NCBI GenBank assembly: GCA_030407315.1
Contig: JALQPE010001760.1
Coordinates: forward strand, 25,367-89,366
From: Asparagopsis taxiformis
Taxonomy: Eukaryota > Rhodophyta > Florideophyceae > Bonnemaisoniales > Bonnemaisoniaceae
DNA length: 64,000 nt
Direction: 5' to 3'
Every line of letters starts with the position of its first letter. Positions within the stretch are counted from its first letter, which is position 1. Positions 1 through 12,366 of this stretch are shown in pieces. The translations under genes and the position numbers were made by a program. The notes beneath the pieces are model-generated. The model did no database searches and was not told where the DNA came from. It saw only the letters and a program-made list of their open reading frames with translations.

Positions 1-979
1 CCATAGATATATTTCGAATATTAAAATTTAATTGGCGTGAAACACAACAGGTACTTTGGTTGGCTGACTCTTCTCTTATTCCACCTCACCGCACGCACTC
101 GAAATTGTGAAGGGCATGTACTTGTCCTCAAGCGACCAGACTTGTCGCGCGCGCTGCAGAGGGCATCTCCACAGTTCCTCTATCACGTTGGGTCGTTTCG
201 TATCCTGGGGCAATCTCTACCGTATGGTGAACGACTAGGTACGTTTTGATGCCAATCCCTGCGATATGTGCTCGCGTCTTCTGAACCGTCTAAGCTTATG
301 GCAAAACTGAGTCTAGTGGTTGTAATCCATTCTGACGATCTGGTATTTCTACCACTGTGTGTACCGAACCGGACAGTGGAGGGGTATACTAAGCCGATAT
401 CGTTTGATGACATCCCATATCATTTTCTAGTACGTCTTAACTGTCCAGATACATTCCCTTACCCTTACTAACTATAGGTGACTCGCTGCCATTATTCCAA
501 GTCTTCACGCCCTCAGCCGAATTCCGTACATCATGGCTCATAGATAAGGAAAGGAAAAATCTGCCCGATGCGAAGATGGAAGAGCCGAAGCAGAACCATC
601 ACTTCAAACAATCTGCACGTTCGGGACTAAACGGAGGCTAGTTCTGCACAGATATATGCCATCTAACGAGAACTAATCACTTTACTACACGTCCGACATA
701 CGAAGCCTATCAAAGGCATGAAGTAATGTTATGCTATACGGGCAGAATCATGTCTCTAAAGAAGACCAGTGGGGTATTTCTGATAGTCCAACCTGAAAAG
801 CAAGGGGGGGGCAGTTGCTGCTCTTCAGCCTGAAAGTAATTTAAGTTAGAAACTGGGTCGAAAGGAAAGTCCTGGCATCTCACTGTTCGAAAAACGCAAT
901 CGAGCGCTTGGACAAGAAATGAACGAAGAAGAATAAAATAAACGGACAACGAACATGTTAGTTCTCCCTATGCTGTGTT
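1..979. other. gene-free stretch
   Basis: Only short overlapping frames without ATG-led, protein-like content are seen on either strand. There is a G-run near 806-812. I see no recognisable gene, RNA or repeat here. Confidence 0.5.
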
Positions 980-1168
980 TTAGGCATTATTCCCACCTTT
1001 GATGTCGGGGAGTTGAGATATGCTGGGTGGTAGTGCCATCTCCGGAAAGACATTAGTTGTAGAGGCAGCAAACGAAGGACGGGGAGCCGGTGGGCAGGTA
1101 GGAAGTTTGGTAGTTTGTTTCGGCGTCGAACATCTGTCTGTGGTGGCAAGATGTATGAAACGCGCCAT
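980..1168 (-). CDS. family 2 short protein, copy A (62 aa)
   Basis: This is a short ATG-led frame of unknown function, supported by its resemblance to two other minus-strand frames in this window (3503-3694 and 7230-7433). All three align from the Met almost without gaps. They share a Thr-Asp at residues 10-11 (weaker in copy B), a Pro-Lys/Arg near residues 16-17, a PPxPRPSxAxS block around residues 26-36 and an LPPxIS block near the C-terminus. The Met was chosen because copies A and B both begin Met-Ala-Arg there, although both frames extend further upstream. The protein is hydrophilic and Pro/Thr-rich, with Cys at residues 13 and 25, and has no obvious signal peptide or membrane segment. 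A TATA-like element lies about 130 bp upstream. The same DNA block is conserved at nucleotide level, so a conserved non-coding element is the main alternative. Confidence 0.5.
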   Translation of the reverse strand: MARFIHLATTDRCSTPKQTTKLPTCPPAPRPSFAASTTNVFPEMALPPSISQLPDIKGGNNA

Positions 1169-3502
1169 GTGGAAGACAGTCAACACGCTGGACGAATTGG
1201 CGAAGGATGACGAGTAGAGGAGGACGAAGTTCGAAGAGGTGAAAGTTGAAGATCAGGGGTATGTTGCAGATGGGGCGGGCTGGTGGCGGAGGGGAGTTGT
1301 TTATGTAGAGGATTGAATGATGCGAAGAGGCGACGGGTGAACGATGAGAAATTAAGCATCGCTGTCGACCCCAACTTTACGGTAGATCAGAATAAAGGGA
1401 TTTTCGACTGTGTCTCAGGAACAGCACGGTGCGTAAGGCACATAGACTGCATGGGCTGAAGGGTCATTGGAAACAGTGTTTGATACGAAGCTTCAGCGAG
1501 TCTTTTTGAAGCTTCATCCACGGCCATGACACGAATGCACTCGACGAGAGGTTCAGCGTCCCTCATATGGTTATTGTGGTGATGCACGTGCAGGGGCATG
1601 TTTGTGTCGTTGGCCACATCGTTACATTAATGATATTCTGTATTCCACGGACAGTTCAGAATTCAATCTCAACCAATTGTGGTGCTAATGTCTACATAAT
1701 GACCGGGTTGACAACACATCTAGAACAAAAAAGTACCCTCTAGGATGCAAAGCACAGCACGGATATGAGTAGGTCACACGGGAGCTACTCACGTGTAACA
1801 TATTGTATCTAACTCACCGTGAACAATAAAGGCTCTCGCATCTTGGTGGTCCATTTTTTCCAGAACGTTGACAATGAGAATTGAACTCTGAAGATGAGAG
1901 TATTCACTAGAGAGGGAGTTTGCGCAGATATATATCAAGAGTGAGAACTGACACCTCTGAACAAACTGTGGAAGGTGTTTGAAATGCCCGTCATGTGCGA
2001 GATTCTTGGGCCACAACTTGACGTGCTTTTACACCAAGGTGCCAACAACGCGGGAACACATAATGATCAAGCCATTCTTTGATACCTTCCATTTTGATTT
2101 ATATCATATTGCTTCCGGTCAACGCGTAAAACTGGATGGGATCGTCGATAGAATCAAAATAGAACGCAGTATCACTGCAGAGTTCCGGACAGCTACCGGG
2201 GGGTAGGAGCTTTGTAGTCCTCCAGACCGAAAGGCCTGGTTGTGCGTGTCGCAATAGGCACCCCATTAGCGGTCCGTGACTAAGCTACTGAGGCTCGAAG
2301 ATAGAGCGGGATGGTGGGAGGGGAACGAAAGTGACGACCGGGCCGCAGAAATAACGCGCCTGGGGGGTAGCATTCCGTCGACAACTCGCCCTTTTGGCAA
2401 AGACACAGAGCATTTTCCTCAAGCAAACCGGCTGCTACGCGGCCGTGTATGCGCACTTCGAGACTGAATTGCATCTACATCGTCGGCTCCCGTACACCGG
2501 CGGCCGATGCACATTCTGATTTGGTAACACGCGCGCCGTGCCACTGAGACTGCGCGATGAACACGTGTCCCATGCCAACTGCGCGGCAATCGTTGTCAAT
2601 CCTTCAATTTCGCGTTTGTTTCTACTGGCGCATGTGAAGTTGAAATATCCTCTGCGTTTCTTGGAATCCTTTCCTAGATTTTCATTTCTGCAATTTCGAA
2701 GCTCGCATGTGAGACGGATGAATCAACGATACCTCCTCTCTTTGTCCGTTGTCCTGGTCTCTTCTAGTATTGTGATTGTAATTGTGCTATTTTTTTTGAT
2801 TGATTATTGACCTGGAGCAGTACAGAGTGAAGGTGAGGTCGCAAAATGCGTAGATCGCTCCGAGTCACCTGAGAGTGTAATACAAGAGTTCCGCTTTGCT
2901 CTTGCTCGAAAATCCTTGAAAAACGCGCTATCATTGCATCCTTTGTTCTCGGTTTAATTTAATCGGTCGTCGTGCGCGTTCATATCATTGTTACTGTTGT
3001 CCAATTTATCACATCTGCCGCTCTCTCTCCCTCAACATTCGTACGACAGAATTTTGTAAGCGTGTATCACGAATTCATAACGCATCAATCAATTATCAAA
3101 GGTAGAGATTGAGACTTATACATCATGAGAACGAAAGCTGCTCCGAGCTTCAAGCACACATAGATCCATATCAAAACAGTCAACCAAACCGCGATATTTC
3201 AGGTATGAACATTCGTCAACAGATTAGCCGATGCCTATTTTTAATGCCGACCCAGCTCCCAGAACTTGAAAGTTTACTCCAGATGAAATTCATGTCAAAA
3301 AGCTAGACAAACGATATTTCTAGGCACAAGTCACAAACTCCAAACATATAACGACGGCGGTGGAAAAATGACAAGGGGCTCGACACAAATCTAGAAAGGC
3401 ATAGGATGAGAAAGAACCCAGAAATGATACGAGTGCCACAAGCATGTGCTCAAAGGGAACGACAACAGACAACTCGATATTATCCAATTCTCGGGTCACT
3501 CG
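1169..3502. other. intergenic, no supported gene
   Basis: Besides the copy A promoter region this stretch holds only weak open frames. A frame at 1979-2206 contains a CPSC-type cysteine pair but starts at TTG and has no second copy. A T-rich, Val/Ile-coding run lies near 2740-2810. I see nothing I can defend as a gene. Confidence 0.4.
1298..1307 (-). promoter_or_regulatory. TATA-like element of family 2 copy A
   Basis: On the minus strand this reads ctacataaac, about 130 bp before the start codon at 1168. The other two family 2 copies have TATA elements at 132 and 150 bp. Confidence 0.35.
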
Positions 3503-3694
3503 TCAATTATTTCCGTCTCTTTTGTTTTCTTGGTTAGCATGTATGGAGGGTGGAAGAACTAACTTAGAGATGCTCGCATCTGAATTTGACACCGCCAGAG
3601 AAGGATGAGGCGGTGGTGGGCAGGTTGGATATTTGGTAGATTGTTTCGGCGTCGTGCAATAGTCTACACCGACAAAGTAAGCGATGCGAGCCAT
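3503..3694 (-). CDS. family 2 short protein, copy B (63 aa)
   Basis: This is a paralogue of 980-1168. It begins Met-Ala-Arg like copy A and shares TPKQxTKxPTCPP (residues about 15-27), PSxAxS and LPPSI with it. The Cys of PTCPP is conserved between A and B but is Ser in copy C. The product is unknown; it is small, Pro-rich and without a visible signal sequence or membrane span. A strong TATA element lies about 150 bp upstream on the same strand. Overlapping frames in the other two phases are open but do not keep the alignment with copy C, so this phase is preferred. The frame also runs open upstream of the chosen Met, so a longer N-terminus cannot be excluded. Confidence 0.5.
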   Translation of the reverse strand: MARIAYFVGVDYCTTPKQSTKYPTCPPPPHPSLAVSNSDASISKLVLPPSIHANQENKRDGNN

Positions 3695-6600
3695 ACGAGT
3701 TGCAAATTTTGCAAGGACAGCAAAACAGAGGAGATGAAAAGACAAACACTGATCAATTGTGCAGACGAAAAACCTCCCAGAGTGATTTTGACTAGTACTG
3801 AGCGGTGGAGTTTCATTCGGGGCGGAAGATGGGGAAAGGCATGTTTATATATGAAGAGGTCGGGGAAAGAAGCGGTATTCCACGATGCCAATCACAAAAA
3901 CGCGAGCCATCTGGCTGTGCCAAAAAACGTGTCAAACGCCCAGAATTAACGGTTTAAACGATTCCTTCGTATAACAACTCAATTGCAGCCATTTGAAGCA
4001 CTTCAAATGGCTACAATCGGCCAGTTACCCGTGCAGACAGCACGACTTTGCTTGTTGTGCCACTATGCCACAAGTCCATACCACTGGCTGCATCTTGGAC
4101 CAGAAAACATCATGATGGTGCCTTGCAGATTGCCTCTGTCTCTCAGCGAAGCGCAAAAAAGGTACGCCAAAGCTGCGAACATCTCCAATGGGACACTATG
4201 TGGAGATACATGTCGTTTATTTCAACAATTTTCTGCCGCAACTTACATAATCTTGCTATCCTGCCATCACAAAACCTCATTTCATAATCACTGACTAGCG
4301 CAAGGTACAGTTGTAATTTTTGGATGTTCCAATGCAATGGAAGGATGTGATCAAATTGTGTACAATGCTCAGAACACCTTGGGCAGGAGGATCGAAGTTC
4401 TCGTGTAGGGAGTGGTGCGACGTTCTAGTTTCGCTCACAGTACAGAGCGATATTTTTATCCTGATGTAAGCATTACAATGTACACATGTGCGCTCTCCGT
4501 GCATTGTAGTATACACCGCTGTGGCAAAAATAACAGCACATACAACAAACCTTCAGAAGCTTGTATGAAGACAGAGCGGAATACAGTAGATATGTGTGAA
4601 ATCATCTGGACTAAAATGAAGTTTGAGCATAGAGTAGCTTTTCGACGCAAAACTGAGCATTGCTGGAAACTATCTGTAAGGTTCTATTGTAGCCGCAGAA
4701 AAATCTTCTCTCCATCGTTTGAGAGATAATGGATAGTGAGTTGCACAAATAAGCGCACATTTCCGCGAATGCTGATTCATCTCAGATGAATCATCTCAAA
4801 TGAACAAGTACAAAACTACTTCTAGCCCAGTTTGTTTCAACTTGAAGGGAATGAAGATTTCGTGCGAAATTCCATTTTGCATAAACTTATGTTTCGTCCG
4901 TTATCAGAGGTCGACTCCCATGTAAAGTGAAATAGAATAAGTTCCCGTAATATTTCTACTATTTCGCTATCTCCAGGAAGCTGATACAGGTAAGGTGAAA
5001 ATTTGGCATAGTCGAATTCAAGTTAATCATGGTTTGAGTTTTGGTTGAGGTGTTTCCCTCCTGGCTCCTTTACGTCTACTTATTGATACACAGGTTTAAA
5101 TAAACTCGATAACCCCCTAGCTGCGATATACAGTTACATTGAAAATGTCCCATTCCTAGCAATGAACAGCTTGCGCCGCCGAAGTTTCCCAATTAATAAG
5201 CCTGGAAGAAACAAAAGTCCATTAATGGAGCAATATTTGGTACTTCTAAATAGTCTTGATAGGCAATAAAGGAAAGATGATAATGGACACTATAGAACCA
5301 AAATATGGCTCTGCACTGAATCGCATTATTTGGAATGCGAGGCACGAACGTTGTAATTGCTGGAAGAGAAATGGAATTTGTGAGCGTGGCACTATCTTAA
5401 TCGCAAAGACTCTCAGGATACACGTTCATAATTTCTCGAGCATGTCGAAGAAGTAAACCATTGGACCGCATAGCCGTAGGGCCAACTATTGTTATTGCTC
5501 TATTGGGACAATACATCAACAGAAACTTTGCGATATCTCAATACCAAAAGTAGAGAGTGTATTATGGTATACTTGCTTTAACAAAGTCTCCGTCGTACGA
5601 AGCCATCGACCAATAGCGTACTACCAACGAATCTTTCCCCAGTTATCTGTGGTGATTTATTCCATCGGAATTTATGATTCGAAGTCTGCCCGAGAATGAC
5701 GCATGGACTGACAGTGTGCGCGTGGGCTGCGTGAGTCTCGAAAGAAACGCTTTCTCCAGGGAGCATTGCTGTATTCTGGAGTTGCGTCAATATTTTTTAC
5801 TTCAGGGTTGTCGACAATGATGCACACTTAGCTCTACCGAATTAGTCAAATTTAGAGGGACCTCGAGCTTTTTGCGCTGAATGCAATTGGGAGGGGGGTC
5901 GGGGCGAAATTGTGCCTAATGTCACTGTACAGCAAAGCAAGAAACGAAGGACGCTGGTGTTCGTCTGGAGAATATAATAGATGACTCGAGCAAAAAAAGG
6001 GGGAGATAGATTGCTAATTTGGATGATGTGCGCATATTTGAGCAATGTTTGAAGCAGTTTTTTTGTCCTCATGGACGGTGTTTCGTGGGCCAATTTTCGA
6101 GAAGACATCTACTGAAAGGAGTAATTTGTCTGGAGAAAAGATGGCCAAGGAGACGTAGCTGTCAAGCTCGAGCCGTTGTCTTGTTGTACAAATATGACAA
6201 ATGCCCATACCGCTACAAACCTGTTATCGAATGTCGTGAAATAATCTGGCGCTCGAGAACACACGGATGTCGGATGGCCAGTGATCTTTGACCACGTGTT
6301 TCTTACCAAAGCTTACAGAAGCAGACCACAGTAAGTAGTTGCCGAAACACGCACGCAAGAAAACTGAGAGACCGTTACGATCTTCATCCGGACCGACTTA
6401 ACCTGCTGATACCACCTCGCAAATTTCCTTCACCGTCAATACGCCGTTAACACGGCGGGCATTTCGATTCATAGCGCCGCGCCGCTGTACGGGCACTTCT
6501 GCGGAGCGGCCGAACCAATCGTGATTTTCTTCTCCCTACTCGGACTGACAATCGCACAACCTTTGTCATCGTCCCCACTGCCATGGCTGACGCTGGCCTA

Positions 6601-7229
6601 AGCGCAGATGCACGCCATCCGGACTAGGTTTTGAACCCCATAATTGCTGCCTCCATGCCTGTAGAACACATTACATCGGCTATGTGGTTTAATTGGTTTT
6701 GCAAGATTCTTCGTCGTGCTTGTCGGACATCATCTCTGTGACTTCACATCCTAAAATTCAAGCTCCCTATGCGTTCCCCAAATTCATTCCTTGTAACAAA
6801 TCATCCACTGCCGTCAATTAAATCCTCGTGCGCTCACCGCCCGCAATCAACACGACAAATATCGCGAGGAAAGAATCCACCCCTCGCCAACAAACTCTTA
6901 CACCAATCAAAATTGACACATACAAAATCACGCTTTAGTTCAAGAAGTTTGAGAGGGTGCCGACAACCTAACCTACATTTTGTACTACCTTGACCAGATT
7001 CATAACACAGAACAACAATATACGCAAATTGGAATTACGAGCAACATTGATGAGAATAATTCCAAGGCTGACGAACAGCGCAGACCTCTTCGAACGTCGA
7101 ATTTCGGTATTGGGAGGCTTTGATCAGGGAACGACACAACAGAAGTAGCAGAACAGAAGGACATCATTTCTAGGAGGTAGACCCAGACCCATGTATGGAC
7201 TGGTGGCAAGTCGAGGTAGATGTTACGCC
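3695..7229. other. intergenic with two protein-like minus-strand segments
   Basis: No gene of known family is present. Minus-strand frames at 5578-5790 and 6109-6309 have beta-strand-like alternating hydrophobic composition and loosely resemble parts of the frames at 9545-10021 and 17775-18376 (see findings). Neither has a convincing start, so if real they are exons or decayed pieces. A G-rich tract lies at about 5888-5905. The rest is AT-rich and featureless to me. Confidence 0.35.
3844..3853 (-). promoter_or_regulatory. TATA box of family 2 copy B
   Basis: It reads catatataaa on the minus strand, 150 bp before the start at 3694. It is one of the clearest TATA boxes in the window. Confidence 0.45.
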
Positions 7230-7433
7230 TCACTGTCCGCCGTCAATTTTTCGTTCACCAGTCCGTTTCGGGAGATCGGAGATGTTGGGTGGAAGAGTAA
7301 AGCTCGGAATGTCGTCAGAAGCAGAGACAGCCGGCGAAGGACGAGGAGGCGGCGGGGGCGAGGCCAGGCGCTGAAAGCATTTCCTGGGCGCTTCTCGTAG
7401 ATCTGTCTCAGAGAATTGAGAACTGCATGGCAT
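7230..7433 (-). CDS. family 2 short protein, copy C (67 aa)
   Basis: This is the third copy of the family at 980-1168 and 3503-3694. From its Met the alignment with copy A needs only one extra Pro up to the shared PPPRPSxAxS segment. It then continues through a D-x-x-P spacing to LPPxISxLP, which copy A also has. The N-terminal third is divergent and richer in Ser and Glu than in the other copies. Function is unknown. Conservation of Pro and Ser positions in one phase over three diverged copies is the main argument for translation. A TATA box sits 132 bp upstream. Confidence 0.5.
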   Translation of the reverse strand: MPCSSQFSETDLREAPRKCFQRLASPPPPPRPSPAVSASDDIPSFTLPPNISDLPKRTGERKIDGGQ

Positions 7434-9544
7434 TTTGAACACGGAAACTCCAACAATCTGCAGAAGACGTTTGGTTGTGAAAAGTGTAGCGTCCAGGAAC
7501 TGCTGGTCAAGCGAGAAATAGAAGATGCTAGCAAGAAATGAAATAGACGCTTGTTTTTAGATGCATTTATAGGGCTCAACCGATACTGCCGAGCTATTCA
7601 TTCGTAGTCAATTCACTGTAAATGCTTCGACAAGTCTTACGCATATGTTATGACGAAGAATCGATTCTTGCCCCTGTTTTTAAAAAGGCATGGGCACGAA
7701 TCGGTAAAACATCGTTTTAAAAACCGCAGTACAAGCAAAGGGGATAAAATAAGCGACATACCTACGAACTTCGAATTCTATTTCACACCTATTTAACACA
7801 CGCGTTGATTCTTTTCCAGTAGATGATGGAACAGGAAAGGACTGCAGAATTCGTAATTTTTCCCCTGCATAATGGTGACAGCGAGGCATGGCAAGAGCAC
7901 AAAATATATCCTTATGCTTTCTCGATAAATTGGAATGAGATATTCTGGGGTGGAAATATGCGCCGACCAGAATGTCCAAAAACAATAGATGTCTACTACT
8001 GGGAACTTTGAGGTGAATTACCTAGTCTACACTACCTGAGCTCCCATTGGATTTGATAACATGTGCTACCACAACTAACAAGACGTTAATTGGTTTTTGG
8101 CAGCGCGGGAAACCGCTGAGCCGGAATACGAAGCTGTCTTCACGTCCTGGAAGCAAGCTATGAAAAGTTTCCTCAGATCATCACTACTCGAGGACCTTTC
8201 ACGTGGAATCGAACGGTTCGTTCTTTCGTTTTGCGTGGAATACAAACCTACAGCAATCGAGTTGGACATGCGAGGTGATGAACGAGGTACATATTGTCCT
8301 GGGCCACGGAATTGTTCGGCCGATAAATTTTAGTTTATCATCAAACGCCTTTATTAATTTGTGAATATTTTTTACCCCTCAACCATGCTTGACCCGCCGT
8401 CCAAGGGGTACCAACCAACAATGGAAATGAGATATCTCATGTCTCAGTTTGTTGTCAGTCAAGGACGAGAGCTTTGATTCGTCCGGTGCGACAGAGTTCA
8501 TTATTCATTTTCGGAGTACACATGTACCGTACATGTGTATCCCTGTTTGAATGAATGTGCATGAAGTATGGCTTCAAGATCTATTGTCACGGTGCGTTCA
8601 CCGCATAAACATCACGCGGCGCCTAAAATCTCATCATTATCGAACAGCGCTTGACGAACAGAGACGATGCTATATCAGAAACTCAATAATAGATTTGCGG
8701 CGGTCGACCGGTACAGAGGAGTTATGAGAGATCTATGGTGCTAGTGGAGTGTGCAAGAATTCGGGAATCTGAAATGACATTGTCATCGACTGAAATACGG
8801 GCTGCCCAAGCTGCCTCATACGTCCTGGGCCAAACAGTCTGCCTGTCGGGCGAAAATCAAAGCTCCAGAGCCTTCGATTTTATTTGAGCACTTGCGGTTT
8901 GATGATGGCGAAAAGTAAATGACAGAAGCGGTCTTCATATTGAGGCCAAATATGAGTGTGCTCTGTGGCCTACGCAGTGTATTCTATAGCAGCTTTAATG
9001 ATCATTGCATTGTCTTTGTTTTTCCATCCAAATAATCCGAAAGTTTGCAAAACAGTAAATTCATACATATCACTCGTTTTTTGAAACGCCCGTCTGCCTT
9101 ATGGTTTCCGTCTGGGATGTCTAGACAGGGCGAAGTATGATGAACGTTTGTGAGGAAACAATTGGTATAATGTAAATCCACTTCAACTTTCCGTACGGCG
9201 CAAGGCGCACCGACAACCCCATGAAGGAGGGGGCATGCTACTTACTAGAGTCCCAGACGACAAAGGTAATGTAACATAGTCAGCTGGGCGAAAGCTTTGA
9301 GAAAGGTATGTATGACTCACAAGGATTCGAATTGTAACATGCGTGCCTTTTTTAACAGAATTCATATCTATAATTGAATTGACAACATGGATATGTTTCT
9401 GTGAAGTGCATGATGTCGACTGGTCATTGTATTCTTATCGGAGCCACGCGGCTTACCGGCAACGGTGGGCAGATAGAGCCACTTTAGTGCGACCACCGAG
9501 TTTCACGGATAGCAATGCTCGCTTTTCTCTAAATTTGGCCCATA
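7434..9544. other. intergenic, weak frames only
   Basis: An ATG-led plus-strand frame at 7823-8011 is preceded by a splice-acceptor-like cttttccag. A frame ending at 8333 is likewise preceded by ggtttttggcag. These could be exons of one small gene, but I cannot find a donor that joins them in phase, so no gene is called. Nothing is seen in 8340-9180. Confidence 0.3.
7565..7573 (-). promoter_or_regulatory. TATA box of family 2 copy C
   Basis: It reads cctataaat on the minus strand, 132 bp before the start at 7433, matching the position of the TATA elements of copies A and B. Confidence 0.45.
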
Positions 9545-10021
9545 TTAACGCAGGGAGCGTTTGTCTGTCTGGAGTCCCAACAGGATCGGAACCACTGGCT
9601 GACAAACCTTCAATCGAAATGACGAAAAGACGTGCTTGAAGAGGAACCAATAATTCCATTGAGTCTCATCGGCGGGCCCGGTCAGTTCATCGCAAGCAAT
9701 GCTTTCTCTTCCATCGTTCCACTCCCAGCGAACAACGAAAGCAAAGTGGGAGGCATCTGAAATTTGATTGCCGATTATTCGTATATCACAATGAGTAACG
9801 TGGTCCGTGGCCCAGAGAAAAGCCCCGCTCATGCGGCATTGCAGATGAAGTGGCGCAAAATTCAGCACAATTCGCAAAGTCAATACGTTGGAAGCATTGC
9901 GTGCGTTCGTACAGACTTTCAGCGAGCGCATATGTTGAGATACTTTGACGCGCCAAGAACTGACGGCATGTACTGTCAGGTTTCCATGCACGATTGAAGA
10001 GTGCAGCCATTGGCAACACAA
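9545..10021 (-). CDS. possible exon, beta-rich unknown protein
   Basis: This is an unusually long open frame (158 codons) for this AT-rich part. It has no ATG at its upstream end, so it would be an internal exon or a pseudogene. Its sequence alternates hydrophobic and polar residues like an extracellular beta-sandwich. One part (VSSWRVKV, then about 20 residues later NVLTLRI) resembles the spliced frame at 17775-18376 (VSSFPIRF, then NNVILTI). No domain name can be given. It may be chance; the argument is only the length and the internal resemblance. Confidence 0.25.
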   Translation of the reverse strand: MCCQWLHSSIVHGNLTVHAVSSWRVKVSQHMRSLKVCTNARNASNVLTLRIVLNFAPLHLQCRMSGAFLWATDHVTHCDIRIIGNQISDASHFAFVVRWEWNDGRESIACDELTGPADETQWNYWFLFKHVFSSFRLKVCQPVVPILLGLQTDKRSLR

Positions 10022-12138
10022 ATACAGACTGCCGACAGCCAGCTAGAATGGCCCGGCGCATTCCGAACGCAGTAAGCTATGTATCATACGTGGGCACGCG
10101 TAGCGTGATGAAAAACAGCTTACATTTTGTGACTAGCGTTTTTAACGCATGATATGACTCGCCCGTACAAATCGAAATGCAACGCGCTGATGGACATTCT
10201 GGTACCCCGGGCTCGACCCTACAGACACGTTTATTGATTTACATATTTGACACAATCTCTCTTTAGTAGCCCCGAGAGTTGAAGAATCTCGAAAGTTTTC
10301 AGGCACGTCTAGATGCATTAGCGCCGTTAAGGCCGAAATCCAATCATTGTTGACAATTAGCTTCCCAGTTCACTTCATGCGTCAGCAAACCTATCAAAAT
10401 CACCAGTGTTTGGACGGCATTTCAGTTGCAGTCTTTGGGACCCTCCTCCTTTTGTTCTGATTCATACAATTCTCGTCGTCTGTACCAGAAATCAAGGTTA
10501 TTGTAAGCGTCACGATACGCGTGGCATGTTTCTGACTGTCGAAAACGCGCGAAAAATGGTTTTGCTCTTCTCGCTCAACTCAATTCTCGAAGCGACTACC
10601 GACAGGCAGTGGTCATAAGCTTTGAGCCTCGGGAGACAGACTCGGATAAAAACGCTTGAAAAGTACAATACGAAAATAAGTTGGCCTATTCGGTGCGTCT
10701 CAGAGCTTAGCTCTGGTGATGGTGGACACTGGTACCGATATACTGTTATCAGGGGAAGGGGCGCTAGTCGCCAGCCACTCTGATTGCAGTGCACCACATT
10801 GGCGGCAACGGTTGGTCGAGTTGATGGTCTTATGGAATGCCGTTGCTGTAGCGTAACGTATGAAGGCTACACATTTGAAACGCACCGTACACCTACAGTT
10901 GTATGTAGTCAAGTGCTGCACAAGTCTTTATTCTTGAACAAATCTCAATATTTGATAAAATCTAAAAATTACGACAAAAACCAACAAAAGTTGAACTGGA
11001 TCTGAAGAGCCAAGTCGCCGGATCTACTGGTCGGGATCCATTCACAACACCAGTATGGCAGAGCAGAGCGGGCACCTATCTGCTGTGTGATAAGTGTTGG
11101 GATATCCATATAACCAGGCGACATGCCAACTCTAGTGTCTGCGCAGGCACAACATTCTTTATAGTCTAACAATAAGGCACGTTTGGCTCGGTTCATGCAT
11201 CATACGACACCCTTCCCAAGGGGATTGAGAAAATATTTATCAGAGTTGTTTACAACCACTCATTGGTACAAATCGTGAAGATCTTTCCTCGCGCTACCAG
11301 CGAAGCAATGTGTTCGACTCCACTAACGTATGATGAAATGTTGTCCACATGCCAGGCGAACTACGTCTCAAAATATGTTGAAAACTAACGGTGTGGAACC
11401 CTGACAAACATTTCATACAACAAATGCCTAAAGTTCATACAGTCTAGCAAACGGCAACACGCCTATAATTCCCTCGAAATGGCAAAGCACGCAGATTGGA
11501 AAATTCTGTACATCGATAGTCGACAAGAAGGAGCGATTGAGAAGAAGAAAGAGGAGGAGTCCTGTATCTGAACAGATAAGAAACTAGAGTCATTTCTCTC
11601 TCTTTGATTGGTGCGCGCAAAAAGCCTCCTCCCGAACATACATCTACCATGAGAAAAGACGAAACTTGAACATTACACCCCCGTACGTCGTACCTTTCGT
11701 ATTTCAACTTACGCTGAGCGCGGCTCAATTTCAGATGATACTGTTGGCCCTTCAAAAAACGGAATAAATCGGCAGGAAACGTGTTCATGTATGTAAGCCA
11801 TACCAAAACTAACGCTGTTGTTGAACACTTCTCAACTGTCGACGTTTGTAGACGTCAACCAACTGGATGTCAGTTGAGGTACTATCCTTACAGTCGAAAA
11901 CAAAGCGCGTGTCTCCCCTGACAGTATTGTGCATCCGACGTAAAAGTGTTACCACCAACCCTGTTCCTGCTCACCAAATTAATGCACCCGTGTATCAGTC
12001 TGAATTACAGAGCATTTTGGTAAGAAGCGCAACAAGCCGTCAGAATCAGTCAGCGATCACTATAAAACGCTGCGCACTTATGCATTCTTCTCTCGCCGAC
12101 CGGCACCCTTCTGCAACAATTTTCACCACCCGATCACC
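10022..12138. other. intergenic with one possible decayed copy
   Basis: The minus-strand frame at 10700-10921 contains a YNC..TVR...VAFI pattern also seen in minus-strand frames at 17.8 and 21.0 kb. No start, stop or splice structure can be assigned. The remainder, including a minus-strand frame at 11444-11806, shows nothing recognisable. Confidence 0.3.
12061..12070 (+). promoter_or_regulatory. TATA box of the 12139 gene
   Basis: The sequence tataaaacgc lies 78 bp before the ATG at 12139. The position and the trailing cg resemble the TATA elements of several family 1 genes. Confidence 0.5.
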
Positions 12139-12366
12139 ATGCCTCTCCCGGAACAGGCACCCAGCGTTCCGCTACCGCTGCCAGCGAATGATACGTCGTC
12201 ACCGACGTCAATAACGGCAGATTCGCCCGTGACGCCCATGCCCGAATTGCCCGCCTCGCAGGCGCCCGGCGCGCCGAGGGAGGATACATTACAAACGCCC
12301 TTGAAAGCGCCAGAGTTCATTCTCCCGCAAAACGTGCAGGATGCGGGGAGTCCGATGGATTCGTGA
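12139..12366 (+). CDS. Pro/Ser-rich small protein (75 aa), divergent family 1 relative?
   Basis: This ATG-led frame encodes a low-complexity acidic protein rich in Pro, Ser, Thr and Ala, with no membrane segment or signal peptide. Its length (75 aa), its Met-Pro start, a central TPMPELPAS segment reminiscent of the VPPMPSLPPS segment of family 1, and a TATA box 78 bp upstream all match the family 1 genes further right. It lacks their C-terminal SRQSHNxYYSSGR tail and ends in an acidic/Pro stretch instead. It may be a diverged member with a replaced tail, or an unrelated disordered protein. Function is unknown. Confidence 0.45.
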   Translation: MPLPEQAPSVPLPLPANDTSSPTSITADSPVTPMPELPASQAPGAPREDTLQTPLKAPEFILPQNVQDAGSPMDS

